The notes below the pieces were generated by a model, which did not search any database, was not told where the DNA came from, and saw only the letters and a program-made list of their open reading frames with translations. A program made the translations under genes and the position numbers. This document shows, piece after piece, positions 12,801 to 23,803 of a stretch of 64,000 bases of DNA. Numbering within the stretch: the first letter of the stretch is position 1; each line of letters opens with the position of its first letter. The DNA comes from Paulownia fortunei (Eukaryota; Streptophyta; Magnoliopsida; Lamiales; Paulowniaceae), in assembly GCA_019321725.1 (NCBI GenBank), contig CM033111.1, positions 434,001 to 498,000 on the forward strand, written 5' to 3'.

Positions 12801-14261
12801 ATACTACAAACAGTACTAATTGATTAGGTTTTGGGAAAACGAAGGGGGATAGAAATAGAATAGGGTTGCTGCTGTACGTAATCATTTCATTTCATTTTTC
12901 ATCTGTCCCAAACTGCATCATGCCTCATAAATATCATCATCATCATCATCATCATCGTCACATCATCAACATCATTTATATATATATATATGTATGTATG
13001 TATATATACATATGTTATTATACAATCCTTCTTTTACGTGCGCATTAATCCTTTACTGATTTGAATGTTTGGTTTTGCTTTATTGAATTTCACACTCCAC
13101 TTTTACCCATCCTTTATTTCTGTTTGGATGTGCTTGGATTTTCAATTGTTCTTCCTTGATCTTCGGTGGATTGACATCTTTTCAACACTGTATGGGGCTG
13201 TTTTTATCACACTTGTTAAGGAAACACAAAATGCTATCCAACTCTACATTTAAGAAAAAAAAAATCCTTTAGATATGGAAAGTCATTATAACGCGAGTTA
13301 AAATAATTTATTGATAAATATTTTACACTTATAATCTCATTTATTATGGATTTGTGAAAAGCAAGAAAAATAAAATAAAATTGTGATGTAACTTGTAAGC
13401 TAGCACTAGGCTGATTAATCAGGCCAGCCCAGTTGCCTCTTGCCACCCCCATAAGCTCAGCCCACACGCTAGACTCTACACATTAAAAAAGGAAAAAAGT
13501 TAAGAAAATGAAAACTGCTTTACCAATTCACAAATGAACAAGCTCAAACTCATTAAGACTCGTCAGGATTATTGTTTATTGGTTTTCTAGTGATTCAACA
13601 TATCCAATTGCTCTACTAAATTAAGTTTACATTTGTAATAAGGTATGTAAATGTAAGTTGTACTTAACTATAGTAAAATATAAATACGATCATATAGGTG
13701 ATTTTGTGTGTAAATTAAATAGGAGTGAGTTATGGGCTGATGAGAACGGCCCCAACTCATAAAAGGGCCGGAAATAAACCATTTTAGAAGGCCCAATATC
13801 CGTGTCAAACTCTAAAAATAGCGAGTCGGGATCAGAGTTGCAGAAAGCATTAATTTCCTTATGGGGGAAATCCAACTATTTTGTGGATCTTGGAAGCTCT
13901 ACGAATAGTTTTGTGATTCTTTTGTTGGTTAATTCGTAGATCATATCATGTGAATTCTGTTGATCTAAACTAACATGATGAGTCTCTCTCTCCTTAAAAA
14001 ATTTTGTTGCTTCTTACATAAAATGGTGAATACCTATATGCATTTTATTACAAGAGACTGGTGCTATGATCTTGGCATATATGAAACTTTTGGTGTTAAA
14101 TTTGTAAGTGGATGTATCATTAACATTCAATGATATATGAATTACAATGTTTGATGACTGCATGTAAACGTAGTTCTTCCAAACCTTAACGCTATATTTG
14201 GATCTTGAATCTTAATGAGGAAATTACTAAGGGAATGGGTTTTTTTTTTTTTTTTTTATTT

Positions 14262-14288
14262 GGGGGGGGGGTTGGGGGAGTTGGGGGT
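14262..14288 (+). repeat. G-rich tract in the LCR-SPL spacer
   Basis: Three G runs of about 10, 5 and 5 separated by two to four bases, preceded by a long T tract. The longest run could serve as two G-tracts of a quadruplex. Confidence 0.6.
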
Positions 14289-16158
14289 GTTCAAATAACG
14301 TAATTTTCCATTTAATGTTTTAGAATTTTCGCTTTTCCTTTACATTTTCCTCATTAATAATTCAAGATCCAATCATAGCATAACTGTCGGAATGGTGATG
14401 CTTTCCATGAAAATTAAGGAAGTCATTCACGTTAAGAAACAAATCAAACGATACAAGAAGCCGCTGCTCTTGGTCTGGTATTCGTCTAACTATACTATAC
14501 TGGGTTCTATTTTCAGATCTCTTCCTTGATTATAATCCTGCCCAATATAAGGTTTTATTCCATTAAATTGGGGCTATTCTCAAAAAAGTAACTTGTTTTT
14601 TTGAATAGATTTTTTTACACCTGGGGAAGAGGTGATTTATTGAAAAATCTCGCACAAAATCATAAAAGCTTTCAAACAAGCTTGGGACAAGAGCTTTGCT
14701 ATATTGCTAGTTATGGTCCCAATGTGACCCAACTATGGAGACATGCAAGTCTGGGGCCTGCCAAAAAAAATTAGCATGGTGACATGCTGAGGCATCTTTA
14801 ATTTATTGAAGTAGTTGGGATGACTGGGATTCAGCATGATTATAAGCTGAGCACGTGAGAGCTAGCTTGTCACTCTGCATGCTGCTCTGAGGGAACTCGG
14901 AATCTGTTTCTCATAGCCGTTGATGTTACTTGTTTTGCTGGTAAATAACTAAATTTGCTCTAATATTCGTCCATTTTAAATTTTTTGTTTCAATTTATGT
15001 TTTGTGTATTCTATTTTATATATAGATGCACTTTAAATGTACATACCAAGTGTTTATTTAAAAAAATATTTTATATATTTATTATGTGAAATAGAAGATG
15101 ATCAATTTAAAATAGAGGATCTAATTAGTTTTTTATAATAATTTTAAGTTTATGCGGGAATTAAATTATGTGTCCATTATCTTAATTAGTTTGATTTTAT
15201 TGGATGTTGCTAAACCCCGATGTTAGGATTAAGGTTAATGTCATACGATCTTGAAACAAGATTGCTGCAGTAGTTGGGTAGAATTTTGGATGAAATACTT
15301 GAAAAAGAAACAGTTTCTTGGTGCCCCTTATTCCCATTTACTTACTATAGTATTTTACACCTTGTTTAAGCATCCATGGAGATTTGAGAAGAGTTGAAAG
15401 TACATCTGGAACACAGAAACAAGACTGGTTACCCTCACGTGGACACACATAAATTACTTATGAGAATGAGATCTTGTGGCTTCAAATTAACAACATTTGA
15501 CTGTTCACTTGCGTGGTGCCAACCTTAAAAACACGAAAATAATGTATTTACTATAACAGTTAATTTTGTGTCAGAGATAGTAGTAACAACAGTTGGACCT
15601 CATTTATTTTAATAATTAACTGTAGCATCAAACTTTCAAGTGGTCCAGCTATTTATTTGGTTAATTAATTACGAAGATGCGTGCTTAAAGCCTTAAACTG
15701 AGTTTAGATTCACTTTTGGGTCAAAAACATTATACAAATGACCAATCCATTGAGTAAATATTAGTATATTTAGGAGGTTTGGGGGGCTTTAGGTCTCACA
15801 ACTATCGGTCCAAGAATTCACATGGAATTCATCGTATACGAATTATAGTTACAGTGATTGTTGAAAATTTAAATTCTTGAAATCTTTTAAAAAATTAAAT
15901 TAAATTTATTCTGTTAATCAGAAAAATCCAACTCAAACGAGACGTGTTTAACATGAGTCATAAAGAAAAGCAAATGTACCGTGTTGCCCCTATCCCAGGA
16001 GTAATTCCACGTTGAATGAAGAAAGAAATGCTAACGAAAGAAAACAGTGAAATATAGAGCAGTCCAATGTCTCCATTATACCCCCTATTGGACTTTTATT
16101 CGTAGACAATCCACTATTTAGTAGATACGCCCATCTTTTGGTAGATAGATTAGGTTCT

Positions 16159-16242
16159 TTCATTCTCCAATAGTATTATTACTTCTCAACTAGTGTTGAA
16201 TTCATTCTCCAATAGTATTATTACTTCTCAACTAGTGTTGAA
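16159..16242 (+). repeat. Perfect tandem duplication, two copies of 42 nt
   Basis: The unit starting ttcattctccaatagtatta and ending actagtgttgaa occurs at 16159-16200 and again at 16201-16242 with no difference. It is followed by a T tract. Identity suggests a recent slippage or replication event. Confidence 0.9.
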
Positions 16243-17059
16243 TTTTTTTTTTTTTTCGTAATAAAGTTCAGCAATATAAGTACTAATATGATTGAATTAA
16301 AGAAGTAGTGAGCGATTAAAAACTATTTTTGCTTATTAAGAAGTGTGACATATACCATATGTACGTCATCACGGGACAAAATATTAAAATCTATAATAAT
16401 ATTGAGGGTTCATCTTGAAACTCACAACACAGCAAAATAATAATTATAAAAAAAAAAAGGGGAAAAAGAAAAAGAAAAATGGGGAATCTAAGCAAAGTCT
16501 TCAAAATTCAAGGTCTTCGTCATTAATATAATTAAGTGAAGTAAGGTTTGGTAGTTTGGCATCAGAGCGTGGTCCCTAAAATATTGTTTGGCCGGTTAGG
16601 ATTACTTATTGAACCCTTGTCACTTAATGGCCAACAAGTCAGCTGCTTAATTATGTCATTTTCGTTGATTTTTCCGCAGTTCTAATTTCAAACGTGCCCA
16701 AATTTATTCTTAATTACATCATAATGTGACCGAGACTTATTATTAACTGTAAAATTTATTAAAATTTAATGGCGATTCAAATAAAAATGTTCAATTGTGA
16801 ATGAAATTAACATTGTAATTTGAATTCTAAGAAAAAATGATGAGAAGTGATTATTCTTTTCTTTTCTTTTTTAAATATAAATTTGAATCATGTGAATAAA
16901 GTCAGTAAGGCAAAGGGAAAAAAGGTGTGTTAATTAGCTTGTTGACATTTAGTTGATATTGTGCCCACACATTTATATGCCATTGCCAGTCGTGCCCACT
17001 TGAAAGTGACAAATAAAAGCAGAGATGTTTTGAGGAAACCTAGGCCAAGAATATAATGT

Positions 17060-17380
17060 TAATGTGGTCTGAATTTGTTAAGAGGCTTTAAACTAAACAG
17101 ATTTCTTCTTCTAATGTGGTCTGAATATGTTAGAGGCTTTAAACTAAACAAATGTATAACTATTTTTTCTGTTAAAAAAAATTATCTTCTTCTTCTCATC
17201 ACTTCATCATAGGCCATGGTGTTTGAAAAACTAGCATTACTGGAAAGTAAAATGCATCTGGTTAAGCTTCAACTTCAACTGTCACGTTTAAGGAAAAAAT
17301 TAAAAGTAGAAAACAATTACATTTTACTGAACTTAAGTAAACAAATATATAACTATTTTTTCTGTTAAAAAACAAAATTA
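17060..17380 (+). repeat. Nested short duplications
   Basis: A unit of about 40 nt (taatgtggtctgaat... ggctttaaactaaaca) is present at 17060-17099 and 17112-17150 with two small differences. A second unit of about 37-40 nt (acaaat.tataactatttttt...) is at 17148-17184 and again at 17341-17380. Confidence 0.8.
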
Positions 17381-18474
17381 CCTCAACTACAAACCTACCA
17401 AGAAAAAGAAGAGAAAATAAGAATAGAAAAAACTTCAATCCAGCCCCTACATGCAAAATTTGTGCTTGTCCATTTTTGTTCGTAAATATTGCTATTGTAT
17501 TTTTTTTTTTTTAAGAAAAAAAGTATATTGAAATAGAGAATGGGTTAGATTCACTTAACATGAAAAGATCATGATATTTCATAAAAAGAAAAAAAAAATT
17601 AATTAGCATTAAAAAAATAAAAATGTGAAAAAAAAAATAAAAATGAAAAATTGGGAGACGCGTCAGTTCTGTTCCACTGTTCCACTTATTTCCGCTAAGT
17701 GCCAATGTGCCATGTGCCGGTGGCCACAACCAACTTAGCTAAAAGCCAGCCCAAAATCCTGTCCTTTTACCACCAGCCCATCTCCGCCGTCCACATGTCC
17801 TCTCACTCACCTCCCAACAGCCCCCACCGTAACTCTCTCTCACCACCATCGCTACTCCACTGGACGCTCACACATCTTATCAATCCCCGTCGGACCAAAA
17901 TGCCCCTGGCTCCTACCTAGTGTAAAACAGCTCACAAGTCACACCGCTGGTCCATCTACACTTCTCCTTCCCTCTTATTTGGAACAATGAATTTCGTCAA
18001 AATTAATTTAAAACTCAAATTCATCTTTGAATTTTTCTTATTATATTCTCAATAATTAAATTTAAAAAGTTCAAACTTGATCCGCTTTATAGTTGGTTCA
18101 GTTTACTTACTGCCAACTTACAACTTTCAGATATGATCTTTAATTATGTCTTAATTATATTAAAAATATTATAAATAATTACAACTAATTAAAGCTCACA
18201 AATTAATATAAAACTAACACCTGAAGTTTACAAAATATTTAAATCTATTTAAACTAAGTATTTCGGATTAATAGAACTAACTCCCTACTTAAATCTAATT
18301 ATATTTTATTATAAATATAAATTAAGTTTATATAATTCATATTCAACTATTAACAAAATATTTTATATTATATATGTGTAATGAAAAATATAAAATAAAA
18401 TATTAAATTAAAATAAATAAACCAGCCCCCACCGTGGCCGGGCTGGACCAGCTAATATCTCTCGGCCCCCACAG

Positions 18475-18590
18475 CCAATACCTAGACCTTCGCACACCCC
18501 ATCACTCCGCCCCAGTGAAGAAGGATCAGGATTACTATTATTTGCTGGGGCTTTCACAGTTTCACTCTCTCACTTTCTTCATATAGTAAA
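18475..18590 (+). promoter_or_regulatory. Candidate core promoter of the SPL gene
   Basis: A CCAAT motif at 18475-18479 and a TATA-like CATATAGTAAA near 18580 precede a CT-rich leader-like stretch. A possible splice donor (CTGGGTAAGC) near 18650 suggests a long 5' UTR intron before the coding exon at 20.5 kb. The arrangement is inferred; no transcript evidence is available. Confidence 0.35.
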
Positions 18591-19452
18591 ACAAACACGC
18601 AGCCCACTTTCCTTTTCCTCATTCCTCATTTTTCTCTCTTTTTATTTTTACTGGGTAAGCAGCTTCTCTCTTTCATTTTTCCTTCCTTATCAAAGATTTT
18701 CCTTTTCCATTCCACTTCTCTGCTTGGTGGTTGTTGTTTTTTTTTTTTTTTTTCGTTTTTTGTTTTTGTTCCCTTTTCAATCATATACAGCTGATTATCT
18801 AACTCTGCTGCTGCTAATCCCTGTAATGATTGATTAGCTAGCAGACTGCGAAAGGGAAAATGATTAGTTCTGATCTTCTTTTTTTTTTGCTATTTTTGGA
18901 TAAACAGTAGAGGGATTTTCCATAACGGATTATTAGCTGAAACTTTCCGAGTATGTGCAAAATATGGAAAAAAATTCAGCTTTGGAAATTGGGGAAGAAA
19001 GATGCTTTTTCTCTCTACTTCTTTTGCCTCTGCTTTTCTTTTTCTTTTTTTTTCTTTTACTTTTTTATTTTAGTAATGTTTAGTGGTTTCCCTCGGAAAA
19101 GAAAAACATTTTCTGCGTGCAGGGGAAAAGTTTTCCTTCGGCTTTCGGTTGTTGATTCCAATAAAAAAACCCTAGATGGGAGGACCATAACTGCCCCATC
19201 AACCACCATTTTTTTTTTCTTTTTGTAAAAACAATAAAAAGTGAAAAACTAATCGTATTTTTATGAAATTTTCTTCCTGTAGCAAATAAATGTGGGTTTT
19301 TACTACTTCAGATCGTGTTAGCAGTGTACGGGTATACAATTTTTGGAAGAAGGAAACATAATATATATTTTTGTTTTTTTTTTATTATTTAACCTTTTCT
19401 CAATACTATATATTTTCGAGAAACAACTGATTGCAGTGTTTTTTTTTGTTTT

Positions 19453-19518
19453 GGGTGGGGTGGGCGGTGGGGGTGGGGGGGGGGGGGGGAGGAGAATAGG
19501 GGGTGGGGTAGGTAGGGA
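19453..19518 (+). repeat. G-rich tract with quadruplex potential in the SPL leader region
   Basis: More than six runs of three or more G, including one uninterrupted run of about 14 G, within some 65 bases. It lies about 1 kb before the SPL coding start, probably in a 5' UTR intron or leader, on the transcribed-sense strand. Confidence 0.75.
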
Positions 19519-20558
19519 AAGGCATTGAAAGCGACATTTAGACGTTTCTGACTTTTTGTTTCCCACACACAAGAATTTCAGCATATTTAAGATATACTCT
19601 TTTATATTTCTTCTGGTTTTTTGGCAACGGTTTAGTGGGTCTTAATCAATCGCACTCGTATATTTTGCTTTCTTTGTTGTAGGGAAAGAAAATGAGCTGG
19701 TAAGAAACATCAAGACGCTTGAGAAAAAGAAAACAGGAAAAAGAAAACAGGTAAAGGAGAGAGCTCATGGAGTTGAATTGGACAGCTACTTTATTGTAAG
19801 GAGCTTAAATAGTGGGCAGTAAGTAGTTAAAATCTTTTTTACTTTTCTGATCTGGTCCAGTAAAGTGGGCAGAAGACAAGTATAATTTCATCTCAGTATC
19901 TTCTTTTTTACCAAAAAATAAGAAATGCTCTCTTTGAATGATAGATGGTACGATGCATTTATTCACCAGTGGAGCTGTAATTACATTCTTTTCTGTTTAG
20001 TTGTTTGTTGGAGAATAAGTCTACTGAGATGGTGTGAAGTAACGGTTGGAAATTAGAAACAAAAGAAATTCTTAAAAAATCTCTGCTGTGAAAATCTCTA
20101 TTGACTTGAGTTTTTGGGGTTGAAGAATGGGTTCTGTTGCTTTGCTTTTTCTCCTTTCAAATCACTTGTGTTGGCTTTAGTTCTTGTTTTTGCTTACTTT
20201 GAATTGTGGAATTTGGGGGCTGACTATAACTTACTCTTGTCCATATTGAAGAGTTGATTTTAACATTTGATTTTGAAAGGAAGTATTTTGATTCTTCTCT
20301 TTGCAATTTCGTCAATTTCTTGAAACAGGGAATTGTAGCTTCTTCATGGGATGATTAATTCTGATATCTCTACGGTATAGTTTCTTGAAAATCTTGACTA
20401 CATCAGCTATATGTGCATTTACTTCTTCATTTTCAATCTTTTTGAGCATGTTTTGAGTGGTCTTGATTTTATAATTCCCAGATCCGGTGTCCAGTTTATA
20501 ATGCATCCTGTGCACAAAGATAACTGAGTTGGTCTGTTTAATGACCCAGTTTTCTGAG

Positions 20559-23500
20559 ATGGAGTGGAATGCAAAGTGGGATTGGGAAAATTTTGTTGCG
20601 TTTGGTTCAAAAGCAATTGAAAGTCCCAAGAAGCTGCAATTAGCGGACTGGATGATTGTTGATGATGGAGAAATCCATGCTGGATCCTTCAATCTGTCCA
20701 GGGCTGGTGGTAATAGTGGCGCCTCTGGTTCTGATGGTGGGCATGGTTCTTCAGCTAAGAGTTCGATATCAGCATCTACGGACTCTTCCACCAAGGATGG
20801 GCCCAAGTTCAGGTTCAGTACATTTGAGGGCTCTTCTGGAAATTTTAGCAAGAAAATGGAAATGAAAGGAACTGAACTTTCTGGAACTTCCCCACCTCTA
20901 GAGGCTTCTGTTGGGTCTGCGGAACCATTGATTGGTTTGAAGCTTGGAAAGCGGACATATTTTGAGAATAGCAGTGGTGGAGGCACGTCTAAGAGCACAT
21001 CCTTTTCTGTGATGCCTACTCCATCCACCACGACACTGAAGAAAACTAAATCATTTGGTCAGAATGCCCCTATATTTTGTCAAGTGGAGGGCTGCAACAT
21101 TGACCTTTCACTGGCTAAAGAATATCACCGAAAGCATAGAGTTTGTGACAGCCATTCAAAGTGCGCAAAGGTTATTGTTGCAGGTCTTGAACGTCGGTTT
21201 TGCCAACAGTGCAGCAGGTAATTTTCTACAAGAAAACCCATATTTTTGTATGATGCCTAATAAGCAGTAGACGACTGATGCCAGATATCTATAGCCAATT
21301 ATAACTTCCAATATGACTGCCTCTTATTCCATTTCATTCAAATGCCTTTTAGCCAGTTTGAAGGATTACAAAGATTTAATGCTTTCTTTCTGTGAAGGTT
21401 CCATAGTTTGTCTGAGTTCGATGAAAGAAAGCGCAGTTGTCGAAGAAGACTTTCTGATCATAATGCACGGCGCCGCAAGCCACAGCAGGAAACTATCCAG
21501 TTTAATTCAACTAGGCTCTCGTCGCCGTTCTATGGTATTGGATTTAGTTGTGTTATATATTCAACTCCATTCCTATTGTCAGCATATACAATCCGGATGC
21601 CCCATTGTCACTTTAGAATAGTCACAGATATAAAGCATGCTTATCACTTTTTATAGTCTAGCTTGCTTGACTAGCTTGTTTGCATATTTATCTTATCTCA
21701 GATCTTTCCATTTAATAGGGATAGAATACATGAAAAAAACTGGGTACCATAAAACTTTTGTTTTTCTGAAAACATGTAAAACACTGGATACTGTATAAGC
21801 TTTGTTTTGCAAACCACTAATAGGACTTGACATGAAAAATCAAGTGACTTGCTGAACCTTGAGAAAACTTTTCTGTTGTCTTTTCTAGAACTCTCTGTTA
21901 GAAAGCATGGAGTTGGACTGATTCCACAAGAAACAAATGCACCATTAGATTGTTTGCATTGTGTTCTGATGTGATCATGCGTAGTTTAGGCCAGAAGATT
22001 CAGGATCTGAGAACATATCAACAACCACATGATATAACTAAATAAAAGTCAGCAAAAACAGTTGTCTCACACAAGCATTAGTTTAATTCTATCTAACTTA
22101 CTTTCCTGCCATCGTAAGTTAGCTTAATCATTTTTGCCCTCCACCCCCCCTGTGCCACTCCCAAAATAGATCAACTACAACAATCTTAGAAGTCCAAAAT
22201 AAAGTGGAAAAAAAGCATTTGAAAGGGTGGATATGGGTTCAACACTGTGACTCCGCATTTTATCTGTTGAAAATTTAGTCTTAGCCTGATCCGTTTTACA
22301 TGCACAGGAGGAACCCAGCAGATGAGTTTTCTGTTGAACAATTCTCCACTTATTCACTCTAGAACTCCTGCTAATTCTACATGGGATAGTGCGTGCAACT
22401 CCAAGTTCACACTAACAAAAGGGTATCCTTTGAAGTCTAATGGAGATGGAGGTACTGATGAACTGTTGCATATGCAAGGAATTAAACTGCCACATGCCAT
22501 CAATATGCAAAATGCAGCCAATGGACTCTTGGCATCCAAGAACTCCACATCTGAGGTTTTGAATCCAGGTTCGTTTTCTTATTTCAGGGGATATCTTATT
22601 ATTAATGTTGTTCCCAGACAATACTTACAGTTTTGGGATTGTTTAGTTTAACATGTAATCACTTGGCTCTACTTGAAAACATATTCTGCTCAAAACTGCT
22701 AGGATAATTAGTCAAGAGTAAACCAGATCAAACTTTTTCTTGAGTGGGCAACCACAATAGTGCATGGTGTGCATCGTATGTCTTATTGATAAGGTGTCCA
22801 TTTGTTGAGTTATATGTCCACGCACACACGCACCCCACACACTTTGAAAAAGAAAAGCAGTCAAATTAAAAACTTACTTGAGCTTTCACATATTTTCAAC
22901 TGAGACAATTTATTGTTCCTCTTATGACTTATAACTTGAGTTTAACGAGATCCTAAATTTGTGACCACCTGTAACAATTTAAATTTCATCAATTGGGATA
23001 GCTATGGCCATTAGATTTGGTGGAAGTTATAGGTAATGCAGCTTGGATGAACTGCCTTAATCACCATTGTCCTACGCTTGCTCATCACCCATGAGGTTGT
23101 CAAATGCTTGTGGATTAGGTAAGTTTATATAACTAATCTTGATAATAAACTCAGGAATAGGGGAAAATCTACAATCTCATCGAACAAGGTCATTAAAATG
23201 ATTTTGAGGCCTTCGAGATTTAACTTTAGCAATAGCCATTGATAGAGCATTATGGAATAAGAGGATTCATGTAGCTGACCACTCATGGGCCTGAGATAAG
23301 GCTCCGTGGATCCCAATTCAATTTGAATTAAATCAAACTTATGTGCTGGGTTCATATATCATTTTGTACCACTGAAAATAAGTGTCAATTATAATTGATT
23401 TCTAATACTTGCACTTGAAAGTAAAGTGGAACTTGATGTGATTTAAGTGCAAACCAGTAATATCTCTCTCTTGTACCTTCCAGGTTCCAAGGGATCCCTG

Positions 23501-23803
23501 ATCTCTTCAGCACCGGAATATCGTCGTGCTCTCTCTCTTCTGTCAAGTAATTCCTGGGATTCATGTGAACCAGAATCCATTCCGTTACACCATCCAATGC
23601 ATGAAAATGATTCCAGCATTACTCAGCCTATGATTCATGCGATCCCAGAAGGTGTGCCCCTCTCTTCTTCGGAGTTCTGGCTTAGTGGACAGCATTCAAC
23701 GCATCCCCATGTTCAATCATTGGCCACCAACAGTAACTTTCAGGAAATCCAGCTTTTCAAAACACCATATGATGCTGACTTCTATTCTAATATATTGAAT
23801 TGA
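20559..23803 (+). CDS. SPL: SBP-box transcription factor of the SPL2/10/11 clade, miR156 target, 458 aa, four coding exons
   Basis: Nuclear DNA-binding protein recognising GTAC-core motifs. This clade controls phase change, leaf traits and fertility and is repressed by miR156. Coding exons are 20559-21217, 21398-21534, 22308-22568 and 23484-23803; all junctions are GT-AG and keep the frame. The start at 20559 has strong context (G at -3, G at +4) and gives the clade-like MEWN...[13 protein letters not shown]; an in-frame ATG at 20541 would add six residues in poor context. The SBP domain spans about residues 174-249: zinc ligands C174, C179, C196, H199 and C215, C218, H222, C234, and a bipartite nuclear signal [17 protein letters not shown] at 231-247. 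Upstream LKLGKRTY and KKTKS blocks are also typical of this clade. The last exon carries the miR156 site (RALSLLS, about residues 367-373). Clade assignment is good; a one-to-one symbol is not possible. Confidence 0.94.
23526..23545 (+). promoter_or_regulatory. miR156/157 target site in the SPL coding sequence
   Basis: The sequence GTGCTCTCTCTCTTCTGTCA is the canonical SPL miRNA response element. It lies in the last exon and is translated as RALSLLS. It pairs with mature miR156 with a single mismatch. Confidence 0.96.

Larger units (their letters stand above)
6910..18470. other. Long AT-rich gene-poor spacer between LCR and SPL
   Basis: About 11.6 kb with no frame that looks like a conserved protein; the frames present are short and low-complexity. 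It contains homopolymer tracts, a CAT repeat at about 12932-12960, TA runs, a G-rich tract at 14262-14288, a perfect 42-nt tandem repeat at 16159-16242 and small duplications at 17060-17380. A less AT-rich stretch at about 14640-14930 is unexplained. Decayed transposon sequence is likely, but I could not name an intact element. Confidence 0.6.

Noticed and set aside
12932..13015. His-rich frame over CAT repeats and TA runs
   Set aside because: Pure translation of CAT and TA microsatellites.
17699..17920. Pro/Ser/His-rich 73-aa frame upstream of SPL
   Set aside because: No homology seen; the local C-rich sequence is better explained as promoter or simple composition.
20312..21031. Long minus-strand open frame opposite SPL exon 1
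   Set aside because: Antisense shadow of the real SPL exon; the plus-strand frame has the SBP domain and correct splice sites.
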